A DNA stretch of 64,000 bases, from the NCBI GenBank assembly GCA_965267355.1, contig OZ253956.1:2480001-2544000 (forward strand), in the 5' to 3' direction. Shown in pieces: positions 17,281-25,651 of this stretch (positions are counted from its first letter, which is position 1; each line of letters starts with the position of its first letter). The notes beneath the pieces were generated by a model. The model made no database searches. It saw only the letters and a list, made by a program, of their open reading frames with translations, and was not told where the DNA came from. The position numbers were made by a program, and so were the translations under genes. This stretch comes from GCA-002793235 sp965267355 (GTDB lineage Bacteria; Bacteroidota; Bacteroidia; Flavobacteriales_E; Vicingaceae).

Positions 17281-18156
17281 TTAACCAGAAGTAAAACGGT
17301 ACCCTACCCCTCTAATGTTAATAATTTTCAAGTTAGAATCTTCCTGTAGTTTTTTACGTAGTTTAGAAATGGAAACATCCAACGTTCTGCCAATATAATC
17401 ACCATCATCATTCCAAACTACATTTAAAATGTGTTCTCGCTCTAAAGTTTTATTTTCGTTAGCAACTAATAATTCTAACAAATCAGCTTCTTTGCTAGAT
17501 AATTCTTCTTCCTGATTATTGTAAATGAGTCTCATGCCATTCTTATCGAACTGATAACTGCCTATAAGAATCATCTCATCTTTTGATTTAAAATTTTGAT
17601 TTCTCCTCATTAAAATTAATACCACAACTACAATCAACAATAAAGCAATAATTATATAATAAACCCAATTGCTAATGCTATTTTCGGTATGAGTAGATTC
17701 AACTTTTACAGGAGGTATATCTCCCAGAAATGTAAAGTAAAACTGATAGCAATCTTTTGGTAAAGCCCTTGACCTACATGCCATTACAGCATCTTCTTTA
17801 TTAGGGTCAAACTCGTAACTATAAACTACTTCCTTAGTATAGCACTGTTCTACTTCTAAAATAGAGTTGGTGTTGATTTCGTATTTTTCAAATACTTTAA
17901 TGGCTGAAAACAACAATAAATCGGGTTCAAAATCTAATGATTTCTCAAACTCAATTTTGTAACGCTTTCCTTCTTTATGGATAGGAAGTATACGCGATAC
18001 ACTATCGTTCATCTGTAATAAAAACTCATGACCAACTTCGCGCATGATTACTTTCATACGTTGTTCCTTAAAATCTTGCTGACCAAACGCCACAGAGATA
18101 AGTAACAACATTACTCCTACTAAACCATATTTTAACCACTTAATCACGTTCAACAA
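17281..18156 (-). CDS. Membrane-anchored winged-helix transcriptional regulator (OmpR/PhoB-type DNA-binding domain at C terminus)
   Basis: A 291-residue protein with an unusual order. An N-terminal hydrophobic segment (about 9-25, ending VAFGQ) looks like a signal peptide or first membrane helix. Residues 27-160 form a sensor-like part containing three cysteines (105, 127, 136). A strong membrane helix covers about 164-183. Residues 196-291 are an OmpR/PhoB winged helix with LSSKEADLLELL, the recognition helix RTLDVSISKLRKKL and the wing GVGYRF. There is no receiver domain, so signalling would pass directly through the membrane, like ToxR/CadC but with the DNA-binding domain at the C-terminal end. 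A divergent lipoprotein gene is separated from it by phased direct repeats. Confidence 0.85.
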   Translation of the reverse strand: MLNVIKWLKYGLVGVMLLLISVAFGQQDFKEQRMKVIMREVGHEFLLQMNDSVSRILPIHKEGKRYKIEFEKSLDFEPDLLLFSAIKVFEKYEINTNSILEVEQCYTKEVVYSYEFDPNKEDAVMACRSRALPKDCYQFYFTFLGDIPPVKVESTHTENSISNWVYYIIIALLLIVVVVLILMRRNQNFKSKDEMILIGSYQFDKNGMRLIYNNQEEELSSKEADLLELLVANENKTLEREHILNVVWNDDGDYIGRTLDVSISKLRKKLQEDSNLKIINIRGVGYRFTSG

Positions 18157-18199
18157 ATTTATTGCTAATCTTGAGTATCTGCCTATAAAAAATGTTAAA

Positions 18200-18230
18200 T
18201 TACACTCATTTTACATTAATTTACATTCAT
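18200..18230. promoter_or_regulatory. Three direct repeats TTACAYTMAT at 11- and 10-bp spacing
   Basis: TTACACTCAT (18200-18209), TTACATTAAT (18211-18220) and TTACATTCAT (18221-18230) repeat once per helical turn between the divergent winged-helix regulator and the lipoprotein gene. OmpR/PhoB-type winged helices usually bind head-to-tail repeats at this spacing, so this is a candidate operator of the neighbouring regulator. Confidence 0.55.
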
Positions 18231-18287
18231 TAACTTCCTTCAGGTTTGTACAACATAGCTTTGAAGCATAACTTAAAAAATAATAAC

Positions 18288-19199
18288 ATGAAAAAAATCA
18301 CATTTTTTATGGTTTTGCTTTCTACCATGGGTTGCGCACAAGTTGAACAACCAAAAGAAACTCAAAAAAATAAGGAAACTAAAACAACTACTACAGTAAA
18401 AAAAGAAAAGATACCCCATAAATATGGTGGTTGGTATTGCCCTGATAATTTAAACGGTTTTCCAGCAGTAGATGTAAGTAAATGGGCAGAAGTACCAGTA
18501 ATAAGTGGTAGGTTACCTACCAAGGAAGAAACTCAAACAGAAGCTTCGTTGATGTATATTGATAGCAAAGAATACCCGGAAGCCAAAGCAATAGACATTA
18601 AGCTACCACAGTTGGCTACTTTTTATAACGAGTACAGTAAAAAGGATGAATACATTATTGTAATACAAGCTGTTGAAATTGGTATTGATTCAGTAGTTGG
18701 ATTTAGGTACTTAAATGGTGGTAATGGTAGTGCCTACATTAATGAGGTTAACTTTTTAACTGAAGACGAAGCAGCAAAAGTACCTACAGGACAATTTGTA
18801 AGTTATAGCATAAAAATTGAAAAAGCCAACCAAGACAGAGTTTGGGAAGTGATTACCAAAAACAAATATTTAAGTGCATTACAACCTAGTTTTAGTGATA
18901 ACTTACCTATAGATATGAGTTGGCGATCTAAAACCAATGCTAATTACTATTATGCTAGTTACAATCAACTAACCAGCCCTTATGCAGGTAAATTATTTGG
19001 TTGTTATTACATTCAAAACGATTACATGATAAACACCACCTCTTATGTAGAGAAGTTTTTGTTATTGGAAAATTTAGATGAAGACTACACCGAACTAAAA
19101 ATAACCTGTGGTCCCTACTCTCCTTTAGAATACGAAAAACAAAAAACCGTAATAGAAAATTGGGCAAAAATTGTACGAGAGATTATAGTTGATTGTTAA
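18288..19199 (+). CDS. Lipoprotein of unknown function
   Basis: A 303-residue protein if started at the ATG at 18288, which places a good lipobox (LSTMGC, Cys at residue 15) after MKKITFFMVL. An upstream in-frame TTG at 18246 would add 14 polar residues and spoil the signal, so I reject it. The mature part begins with a Lys/Thr/Glu-rich linker (about 16-45) and then a mixed alpha/beta domain with many Tyr residues. I do not recognise the family. It lies divergent from the membrane-anchored winged-helix regulator, and the repeats between them suggest that it may be that regulator's target. A terminator follows directly. Confidence 0.75.
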   Translation: MKKITFFMVLLSTMGCAQVEQPKETQKNKETKTTTTVKKEKIPHKYGGWYCPDNLNGFPAVDVSKWAEVPVISGRLPTKEETQTEASLMYIDSKEYPEAKAIDIKLPQLATFYNEYSKKDEYIIVIQAVEIGIDSVVGFRYLNGGNGSAYINEVNFLTEDEAAKVPTGQFVSYSIKIEKANQDRVWEVITKNKYLSALQPSFSDNLPIDMSWRSKTNANYYYASYNQLTSPYAGKLFGCYYIQNDYMINTTSYVEKFLLLENLDEDYTELKITCGPYSPLEYEKQKTVIENWAKIVREIIVDC

Positions 19200-19203
19200 A
19201 CCC

Positions 19204-19235
19204 AAAAAAGGCTAGCCAAAAGGTTAGCCTTTTTT
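19204..19235 (+). terminator. Intrinsic terminator after lipoprotein gene
   Basis: AAAAAAGGCTAGCC pairs with GGTTAGCCTTTTTT (one G-T wobble) around a 4-base loop, then T-rich sequence. It starts 4 bases after the stop codon. The A run on the left side would also permit action on the opposite strand. Confidence 0.88.
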
Positions 19236-19260
19236 ATTACTTTTAAATCAAAATATAATC

Positions 19261-19800
19261 ATGAATGAAATTGAACTATTAAAAAAACTAGTTGATTTAG
19301 AAAGTACAATACATAGACTATCAATCAAGGTTAAATATAGCAATGATGAAGAGCTTGAAAATTCAATTAATGATTTAGAAAAACAAAAAGATGATATAAT
19401 TCTTACTCTTGATAACATTGAAGATACCAGCTATAGCAAAAGAGCAAAATCATCAATCATTAATCAAATCAATGCATATGTTACTGAAATAAGCAAAGCG
19501 CAACCTGGACTAAACCTTATAAGAAATCAAAGTTTAATAATTGAAAATTATCTTTTTTCAAGAATTCTAAATGATGTTAATCGATTCTTAACAGATGAAG
19601 TTTATACTTACTACATCCCCTGCAACTTATACTACACTTATTCTAAAGAAAATTCAATAGAAGTAGAAGATTTAAAAGGGTTTTTAAACAATGAATTAAA
19701 AATCTTAAACAACATAGACAAAGTCAATTTCATTAGTTTAAGAAGTTACTATAATGATTTCGAGAATAGAATTATTGATAAATATATTAGAATAGACTAA
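19261..19800 (+). CDS. Hypothetical helical protein upstream of RipA-like gene
   Basis: A 179-residue soluble protein, highly charged and Asn/Lys/Ile-rich, predicted to be mainly helical with coiled-coil character at about 1-65 (LEKQKDDIILTLDNIEDT). No signal peptide, membrane helix or known motif is visible. It is 7 bases upstream of the RipA-like gene and so probably co-transcribed with it. Base composition is more A-rich than the surrounding core genes, and the pair sits between a terminator and a convergent gene, which would fit an acquired two-gene cassette. The 16 bases before its ATG are identical to those before the thiolase gene at 51662. Confidence 0.6.
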   Translation: MNEIELLKKLVDLESTIHRLSIKVKYSNDEELENSINDLEKQKDDIILTLDNIEDTSYSKRAKSSIINQINAYVTEISKAQPGLNLIRNQSLIIENYLFSRILNDVNRFLTDEVYTYYIPCNLYYTYSKENSIEVEDLKGFLNNELKILNNIDKVNFISLRSYYNDFENRIIDKYIRID

Positions 19801-19807
19801 ACAAATA

Positions 19808-20503
19808 ATGGAGTATAAAAGAGATAAAAACCAAAGAATAAAATCAAAAGAAGATTACGATTCAATTTTTGAAAAAAGTGATTACAGTGCTAGATTGAAA
19901 GTGATACAAGACACACGAAAATTTGAAATTGAACTTTATTGGAAACGAGCAACTTATTTTTGGACATTCATTGGCGGAATCTTAGCAGCATATTTAACAT
20001 TATTTTCAGGAACCACAGAGCTTTCTCAATACAAGTTAGATCAATTGCTTTATTTATTAAATATCATGGGATTAGTGTTCTCTTTTGCTTGATATTTCGT
20101 AAATCGTGGCAGTAAATTTTGGCAAGTAAACTGGGAAAAACATATGGCACTTTCTGAAGACAAAGAAATTGGACCTTTATTTAAGACCATTCTTCATAAA
20201 AAATATTACAAAGAAAATTGGTGGCAATTACTTAAACCCTACCCATTTTCAGTTTCTAAAATTAATCATGTATTGAATTTATTTTTCATCTCTTTATGGA
20301 CAATCTTGTTAATAACGTTTTTCATTGATAAATCTAACACAAAACAGCTTTCTGTTTATTACGTATTAATATCTCTACTTGGCGTCATATCTATTGTATC
20401 TATGATACTTTTTGCAATAACTGGTGGAAGAAAGCCTTCTAAAAAAGGAACACACGTTAATTTTGATAAGAGAAAAATTGAAGATTCAGAAACTAAGAAG
20501 TAG
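19808..20503 (+). pseudogene. RipA-like membrane protein gene interrupted by an in-frame TGA
   Basis: Two open segments, 19808-20092 and 20144-20503, lie in the same frame and are separated only by a TGA at 20090-20092. Reading through gives a 231-codon protein with two pairs of membrane helices (first pair near 57-75 and 82-98; second near 157-178 and 184-204). The sequence across the break, VFSFA-stop-YFVNRGSKFWQVNWEKH, resembles the RipA family of octameric inner membrane proteins, where I recall a Trp at the stop position (AWYFVNRGSK). TGG to TGA is a single transition. Either a nonsense mutation, a sequencing error, or two separate products. Its 3' end overlaps the convergent symporter gene by 11 bases. 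Confidence 0.72.
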
Positions 20504-22214
20504 CTTTTTCTTTATTAAAAGATTGTATTAATAAACCAAAAACCACCACTAATATACAACCCACTACATTGTACCACAAATAGCCCATTTGCAGCCATTC
20601 TGGTGCTATTTCAAAGCGATTTAGTACATCAATAGCAATTACTGATAATTCGGCTAGTATGGCTGCTACAAATACAGCATTACCTTTAATCTTCTTAAAG
20701 TAAAAGGCTACTACAAATATTCCTAATATGGTTCCGTAAAAGATAGAGCCTAAGTAATTTACAGCTTGTATCAAGTTCTCAAACAAAGAGGCAGTGGTAG
20801 CAAATGTTATGGCCAATGCCCCCCATAAAAAAGTAAACCATTTACTGGACTTTAAGTAGTGCTTATCATCTGCTTCTTTCTTAACCGAACGCTTATATAA
20901 ATCAATGGTAGTTGTACTTGCTAATGCATTTAACTCACTAGCAGTACTACTCATGGCAGCGCTAAACATTACCGCAAACAATAAACCTACCATCCCTACT
21001 GGTAAGAAATCCATTACATAGGTCATAAAAATGTAATCCTTATCGTTGGTTTCTGCATTAGGGTTAACTTGCTTTACCAAGGCCTTAGTTTCTTCTCTCA
21101 ACTCCTGCCCCCTAGCTTCTAATGCTAAGGCTTTAGATTTACTTTCGTTAACAGCTTGTTCATTCTCTTCGTTTACTGCATCCACCAAGTTTTCTAATTC
21201 AGCTCGTTTTTCTTCAAATACTGCAGTATATTCGGTTTCTATGGTTTTTAAGTCATCCGCATAAACTGATTGCTCTACTTGCTGCTTTTGTACTGAGTTA
21301 AAGAATACTGGCGGTTGGTTAAACTGGTAAAACACAAATACCATCACACCAATAAACAATATCACAAACTGCATAGGTACTTTAAGCAGTCCGTTCATTA
21401 TCAACCCTAACCTACTTTCTTTAATGCTTTTACCTGATAAATAACGCTGTACTTGGGATTGATCAGTACCGAAATAGCTCATGAACAAAAACAAAGCAGC
21501 TGTAATTCCACTCCAGAAGTTATATCGATCACTCAAATCAAACTCAAAGTTTACCACATTCAGCTTACCCATTTTACCTGCCACATGCAATGCATCGGTA
21601 AAACCTATGTTTTCTGGCAACATTTTAATCACCATAATTCCGGCCAAAACCATCCCTCCCATCATTACAGCCATCTGTTGTTTTTGAGTTTGGGTAACCG
21701 CTTTAGTACCTCCAGAAACTGTATAGACAATTACCAATAATCCAATAAAGATATTAGTTAAACCTAAATTCAAATCCAACAACGTAGAGAGAATTATAGA
21801 AGGAGCATAAATCGTAATACCAGCAGCTAAACCACGTTGCACTAAAAACAATATGGCTGCTAATGAGCGTGTTTTTAAATCAAATCTGTTTTCTAAAAAC
21901 TCGTAGGCAGTATAGACTTTAAGCTTATAGTAAATAGGAATAAACGTGACAGAAAGAATAATCATTGCAATGGGCAGTCCAAAGTAAAATTGGATAAAGC
22001 GCATGCCATCAGTGTATGCTTGTCCAGGAGTTGAAAGAAAAGTAATGGCACTGGCCTGTGTGGCCATAATGGAAATACCTATTCCCCACCATTTAGCATC
22101 GTTATCACCTTTTAAAAAACTTTGTAGGTTTTTACTTCCTCTGGTTTTCCAAACCCCATAAGCCACAATAAAGAACAAAGTTCCGAGTAATACTATCCAA
22201 TCAATCGTACTCAT
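20493..22214 (-). CDS. Sodium:solute symporter family transporter
   Basis: A 573-residue SSS (LeuT-fold) carrier. The N-terminal IDWIVLLGTLFFIVAYGVWKTRGSKNLQSFLKG, the WGIGISIMATQASAITFLSTPGQAY signature and the later FGTDQSQVQRYLSGKS segment mark the family, with about 13 membrane helices. Between roughly 297 and 395 there is a long charged, coiled-coil-like insert (ETEYTAVFEEKRAELENLV and following) before VMDFLPVGMVGLLFAVMFSAAMSS. The substrate is unknown. Its ATG overlaps the stop of a 33-residue membrane peptide (ATGA), which itself overlaps the PIG-L gene, so the three are coupled. Confidence 0.9.
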   Translation of the reverse strand: MSTIDWIVLLGTLFFIVAYGVWKTRGSKNLQSFLKGDNDAKWWGIGISIMATQASAITFLSTPGQAYTDGMRFIQFYFGLPIAMIILSVTFIPIYYKLKVYTAYEFLENRFDLKTRSLAAILFLVQRGLAAGITIYAPSIILSTLLDLNLGLTNIFIGLLVIVYTVSGGTKAVTQTQKQQMAVMMGGMVLAGIMVIKMLPENIGFTDALHVAGKMGKLNVVNFEFDLSDRYNFWSGITAALFLFMSYFGTDQSQVQRYLSGKSIKESRLGLIMNGLLKVPMQFVILFIGVMVFVFYQFNQPPVFFNSVQKQQVEQSVYADDLKTIETEYTAVFEEKRAELENLVDAVNEENEQAVNESKSKALALEARGQELREETKALVKQVNPNAETNDKDYIFMTYVMDFLPVGMVGLLFAVMFSAAMSSTASELNALASTTTIDLYKRSVKKEADDKHYLKSSKWFTFLWGALAITFATTASLFENLIQAVNYLGSIFYGTILGIFVVAFYFKKIKGNAVFVAAILAELSVIAIDVLNRFEIAPEWLQMGYLWYNVVGCILVVVFGLLIQSFNKEKATS

Positions 22215-22312
22215 GAAAAGTGTTTAGTAAAAGCGTAAAACAAAGCGATTAGCACTACAAGTGTAGCAATAAGGGCAACATACCAACGGTTCCAATTGGT
22301 TTCTTTATTCAT
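22211..22312 (-). CDS. Small single-pass membrane peptide (33 aa) coupled to symporter
   Basis: An ATG at 22310-22312 opens a 33-codon frame ending with TGA at 22211-22213. The peptide starts MNKETNWNRWYVALIATLVV and continues LIALFYAFTKHFS, giving one membrane helix at about 10-28. Its start lies 8 bases inside the PIG-L gene and its stop overlaps the symporter ATG by 3 bases, so ribosomes would pass through all three frames. This tight packing is strong evidence for a real gene. Small helper subunits are known for other SSS carriers (YhdT with PanF, YjcH with ActP), so a symporter companion is a fair inference; I do not recognise this one. Confidence 0.72.
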   Translation of the reverse strand: MNKETNWNRWYVALIATLVVLIALFYAFTKHFS

Positions 22313-24785
22313 TACCCAAGCTAATTAAGTTGACAAATAAACGGTAAGCACCAGGCACTCCAGCAGGAAATTCTCTAAAGAAAGAAATGCCTGTATAAAC
22401 ATAATGCCCTTTACCATATTCAGCCACCAATAAACTACCATTTTTAGCATCCTCTCCTTTATCGTGCCAGCTTAAGATGGCTTCATACTTATCATCCCAC
22501 TCTTTAGGGAAATACAAACCACGCTCTTGTACCCAACCATCAAAATCTTGTTTGGTGATTTTGTTAGGCGTATTTAGCACCTTATGATTTGGTTTTAAAA
22601 AGGTAACTACAGCATCCTCCTCTGTAACTCTATCTCTTGAAAGTTTTAACGGATAAGGGCCAAACTCCTCCGTTTTTAGGCGATGTGCGGTATTGTATTG
22701 TAAAATTAATGTTCCACCATTCTCACAGTACTTTAACAACTTAGGCATAATAAAAGGCATACGATGATTAACATTAACTGCTCTAATTCCTAAAATTACA
22801 GCATGATATTGTTTTAAATTTTCAGGAGTGATATCAGCTTCTGAAAGTTCATCAACTTGATAACCCACACTGGTTAGCGCTTCAACTGTTACATCTCCTG
22901 CTCCAGCATAATACCCCACTTTACTTCCTTTCTTTTTGATGTTCATATAAACCAATTTTGCCTTAGATTTAGGCATATAAACTTGAGTAGGAATATGGTC
23001 GTATTCAATGGTTTTTAAGGCTTTGTTATAGGTTTTTTCTTCAATGATTAACTCAGCTGTCAAATTACCTAATTGAGCATTAGTAGTAGGTTTAAGCGTT
23101 AAGCTCACCTTTTGCTCTTCTCCTTTTTTAGCAAACTGTAAATCAAATTGTTTTTTGGAAAGTTCCCAACCTTCTGGAGCTATTAAGTTTAATTGAGCGT
23201 TAACATTATTAGTTGTTGCTTTTACAGTCAATTCAATTTCTCTTTCTTTTAAATCAGAAAACAACTGTGTTTCTTCTTTAAAATTGACAAATGCAGGTGG
23301 CACAATTACAAAAGGTCTATGTAATTCTCCTTTTACCGGGTCACGCCATTTGTAAACTACAGGAATACCGTAGTTTAGTTCAAAACTATCTATTACAAAA
23401 CCTGCCACGAATGATAGTGCGGGTTGGTTTTCCGCTTGACCGATTTTATACTGCTCTTCTACAGCATAAGTTCCCAATGTCCCTTCTTTTTCTAACCAGT
23501 ATGGCTGGCTAACAGCTAAATCCTTAATGTAGTAGGTTCTTTGTAACTCAAACTTTTTATTTTTAGCCAGCTTTTCATCAAATTCTTCTATATCCTGATT
23601 ATTGGTTAACACTAGTCTTTCTAACTTAATACCACCTTTATTTCTGGGAGTTATTTCAAAATTAACTGTAACCGAATCGCCATTAGTTACCCAATAAGTT
23701 TCAGCCGTAGCTTCTATGTACAATCCTAAGCATTGTTTTATTAAATCATCTACTTCATGGTTTTTTATTCTCCTCCAATAATCATCATTCAATTTTTGTA
23801 AGGCATTTTTTAAAGTTAGTAAGTGATCTAGAGAATTTTCTGGATGATTATAATCAAACTCATCAATACATCGTTCAATGGTTTGGCTAACCTCTTCAAC
23901 AACATTAATGTCTTTTTCTATGGTAGACCAAGACCTATTCATTCCGTCAAATAAGGATTCCTTAGCTGGTTCACCTTTTAAGTGTTCAAAGTATTCAAAG
24001 TGTTCTCCTCTATCACTCATAGAACCAAATCCCTGACTTTTGTGCTGGGTTCTACTCACAGCCGCTAATTCATTGTAGGATGTTCCTAATAATGAATTGA
24101 ATTTTCCAATATTCTCTGCAACCACACCTTCATCATCAGCTGAAATATCAGGGTTCCACCAACGGCCAGTGTTCACCACTATACGCTTTGCTTGCCATAC
24201 ATCTACATATTCTAACTGTTCAGGAAATTGTGTTTCATCTGCTGCTTTCTCAAATGCTTCAACACCCAATAATGCAGATGCAGTATGATGACCATGTCCT
24301 CCACCTCCATCAGTTGGAAAACGGCAAACAATTACATCTGGCTTAAGCTTACGTATCACCCAAACTACATCACTCAAAATCTTTTCCTTATCCCAAATTT
24401 CTAGTGTTTCTTCAGGGGTTTTTGAATAACCAAAATCGTTAGCTCTACTAAAATACTGCTTACCTCCATCAGTTCTACGAGCAGCCAGTAATTCTTGTGT
24501 TCTGATAATTCCTAATTCTTCTCTAATTTCAGTACCAATTAAATTTTGTCCACCATCACCACGAGTTAACGACAAATATGCAGTATTGTACATTCTTTCA
24601 TTCGCACAATAAGCAATAAAACGTGTGTTTTCATCATCAGGGTGAGCTGCCAAATAAAGGACATTGCCTAGAACATCTAGTTTTTTAATTTGCTGATATA
24701 TTTCAGATGAAGATAATTGCTTTGGTTTTTGAGCAAAACCAGATAAAACAACAAAGACCAATAGTAAAGCACCTAATTTTCTCAT
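22305..24785 (-). CDS. Secreted PIG-L (LmbE-like) deacetylase with C-terminal glutamine-amidotransferase-like domain
   Basis: An 826-residue exported protein. Signal peptide 1-19 (GFAQ). The PIG-L zinc site is the AHPDDE motif (H48, D50, D51) with the distal GGGGHGHHTAS block near 160-172, giving the N-terminal deacetylase domain about 38-290. The middle part contains beta-sandwich domains (about 380-600), and the C-terminal 200 residues resemble a class I amidotransferase-like fold (YHAVILGIRAVNVN, GGTLILQYNT) without an evident catalytic triad. Members remove acetyl groups from N-acetylated sugars or related compounds; the target is unknown here. Coupling to a symporter suggests the released product is imported. 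Confidence 0.88.
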   Translation of the reverse strand: MRKLGALLLVFVVLSGFAQKPKQLSSSEIYQQIKKLDVLGNVLYLAAHPDDENTRFIAYCANERMYNTAYLSLTRGDGGQNLIGTEIREELGIIRTQELLAARRTDGGKQYFSRANDFGYSKTPEETLEIWDKEKILSDVVWVIRKLKPDVIVCRFPTDGGGGHGHHTASALLGVEAFEKAADETQFPEQLEYVDVWQAKRIVVNTGRWWNPDISADDEGVVAENIGKFNSLLGTSYNELAAVSRTQHKSQGFGSMSDRGEHFEYFEHLKGEPAKESLFDGMNRSWSTIEKDINVVEEVSQTIERCIDEFDYNHPENSLDHLLTLKNALQKLNDDYWRRIKNHEVDDLIKQCLGLYIEATAETYWVTNGDSVTVNFEITPRNKGGIKLERLVLTNNQDIEEFDEKLAKNKKFELQRTYYIKDLAVSQPYWLEKEGTLGTYAVEEQYKIGQAENQPALSFVAGFVIDSFELNYGIPVVYKWRDPVKGELHRPFVIVPPAFVNFKEETQLFSDLKEREIELTVKATTNNVNAQLNLIAPEGWELSKKQFDLQFAKKGEEQKVSLTLKPTTNAQLGNLTAELIIEEKTYNKALKTIEYDHIPTQVYMPKSKAKLVYMNIKKKGSKVGYYAGAGDVTVEALTSVGYQVDELSEADITPENLKQYHAVILGIRAVNVNHRMPFIMPKLLKYCENGGTLILQYNTAHRLKTEEFGPYPLKLSRDRVTEEDAVVTFLKPNHKVLNTPNKITKQDFDGWVQERGLYFPKEWDDKYEAILSWHDKGEDAKNGSLLVAEYGKGHYVYTGISFFREFPAGVPGAYRLFVNLISLGNE

Positions 24786-24839
24786 AGGTTCAAAACTACT
24801 GAAAATACAAATTAGAAATAATACCGTTTATAAAACTAG

Positions 24840-25649
24840 TTATTTAGCTGATGTATTATAATAACTTTCAGCTGTTGGCAACCAGTCTTTTATTCTCTGA
24901 ATACGAGTGTCATGACTAGGGTGCGTACTTAAAAATTCAGGTGTTCCTCCACCGCCTCCAGCGGCTTTCATTCTTTCCCAAAAAGGAATGGCTTCTTTAG
25001 GTTGATAACCAGCCATGGCCATAAATACCATACCCAATTTATCTGCCTCGCTTTCTTGATTTCTACCAAAAGCCAGCATACCAACTGTAGTTCCAGCACC
25101 AATTGCCCCCATCAACAACGCTTGAGTAGCCTCCGGCTTTTCTCGCATAAAAGCCGCTACACTCATAGTACCTGCTTGTGCTAATATTCCCTGACTCATA
25201 CGTTCGTTACCATGATTAGCCACTGCATGGGCAATTTCGTGACCCATCACTACTGCAAGTCCTTCCTCGGTTTTGGTTATGGGCAAAATTCCTGTATAAA
25301 AAACAACTTTTCCTCCTGGCATGCACCAAGCATTTACTACGTTTTGATCAACTAAATTAAATTCCCATTTATAATTTTTTAGTTTACTAGACATATGATT
25401 GTCTTTCATATATTGCTCTACAGCAGCAGCAATTCTATTACCTACTTTTTTTACCATTTGAGTTCTTGAATCGCTATCTGCAACAGGAGGGTTCTGAGAT
25501 AAAAATTGATTATACTGTGTTAAACTCATGGATAACATTTGCCCTGCTGGCACTAAGTTTACTTGCTTACGTCCAGAAATTGGCACTTTCGCACATGCTA
25601 CAATAAACAACACACTTATTCCAGCTACTATATATTTGTTAATCTTCAT
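24840..25649 (-). CDS. M48 family metalloprotease lipoprotein
   Basis: A 269-residue lipoprotein. The lipobox FIVAC gives a lipidated Cys at residue 19. The zinc motif HEIAH is at 137-141 and the third ligand region ESEAD at 199-203, so the active site is intact. The domain resembles LoiP/YggG and BepA proteases (VNAWCMPGGKVVFYTGIL before the motif; LSTHPSHDTRIQRIKDWLP at the end). It would act in the periplasm on misfolded envelope proteins. It is 2 bases downstream of clpS and likely co-transcribed. The FxxxPxxHP..R.. tail matches the substrate-site segment common in this subgroup. Confidence 0.92.
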   Translation of the reverse strand: MKINKYIVAGISVLFIVACAKVPISGRKQVNLVPAGQMLSMSLTQYNQFLSQNPPVADSDSRTQMVKKVGNRIAAAVEQYMKDNHMSSKLKNYKWEFNLVDQNVVNAWCMPGGKVVFYTGILPITKTEEGLAVVMGHEIAHAVANHGNERMSQGILAQAGTMSVAAFMREKPEATQALLMGAIGAGTTVGMLAFGRNQESEADKLGMVFMAMAGYQPKEAIPFWERMKAAGGGGGTPEFLSTHPSHDTRIQRIKDWLPTAESYYNTSAK

Positions 25650-25651
25650 TA

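Noticed and set aside
18246..18287. TTG start giving 14 extra residues on the lipoprotein
   Set aside because: The extension is polar and would displace the signal peptide; ATG at 18288 gives a proper lipobox.
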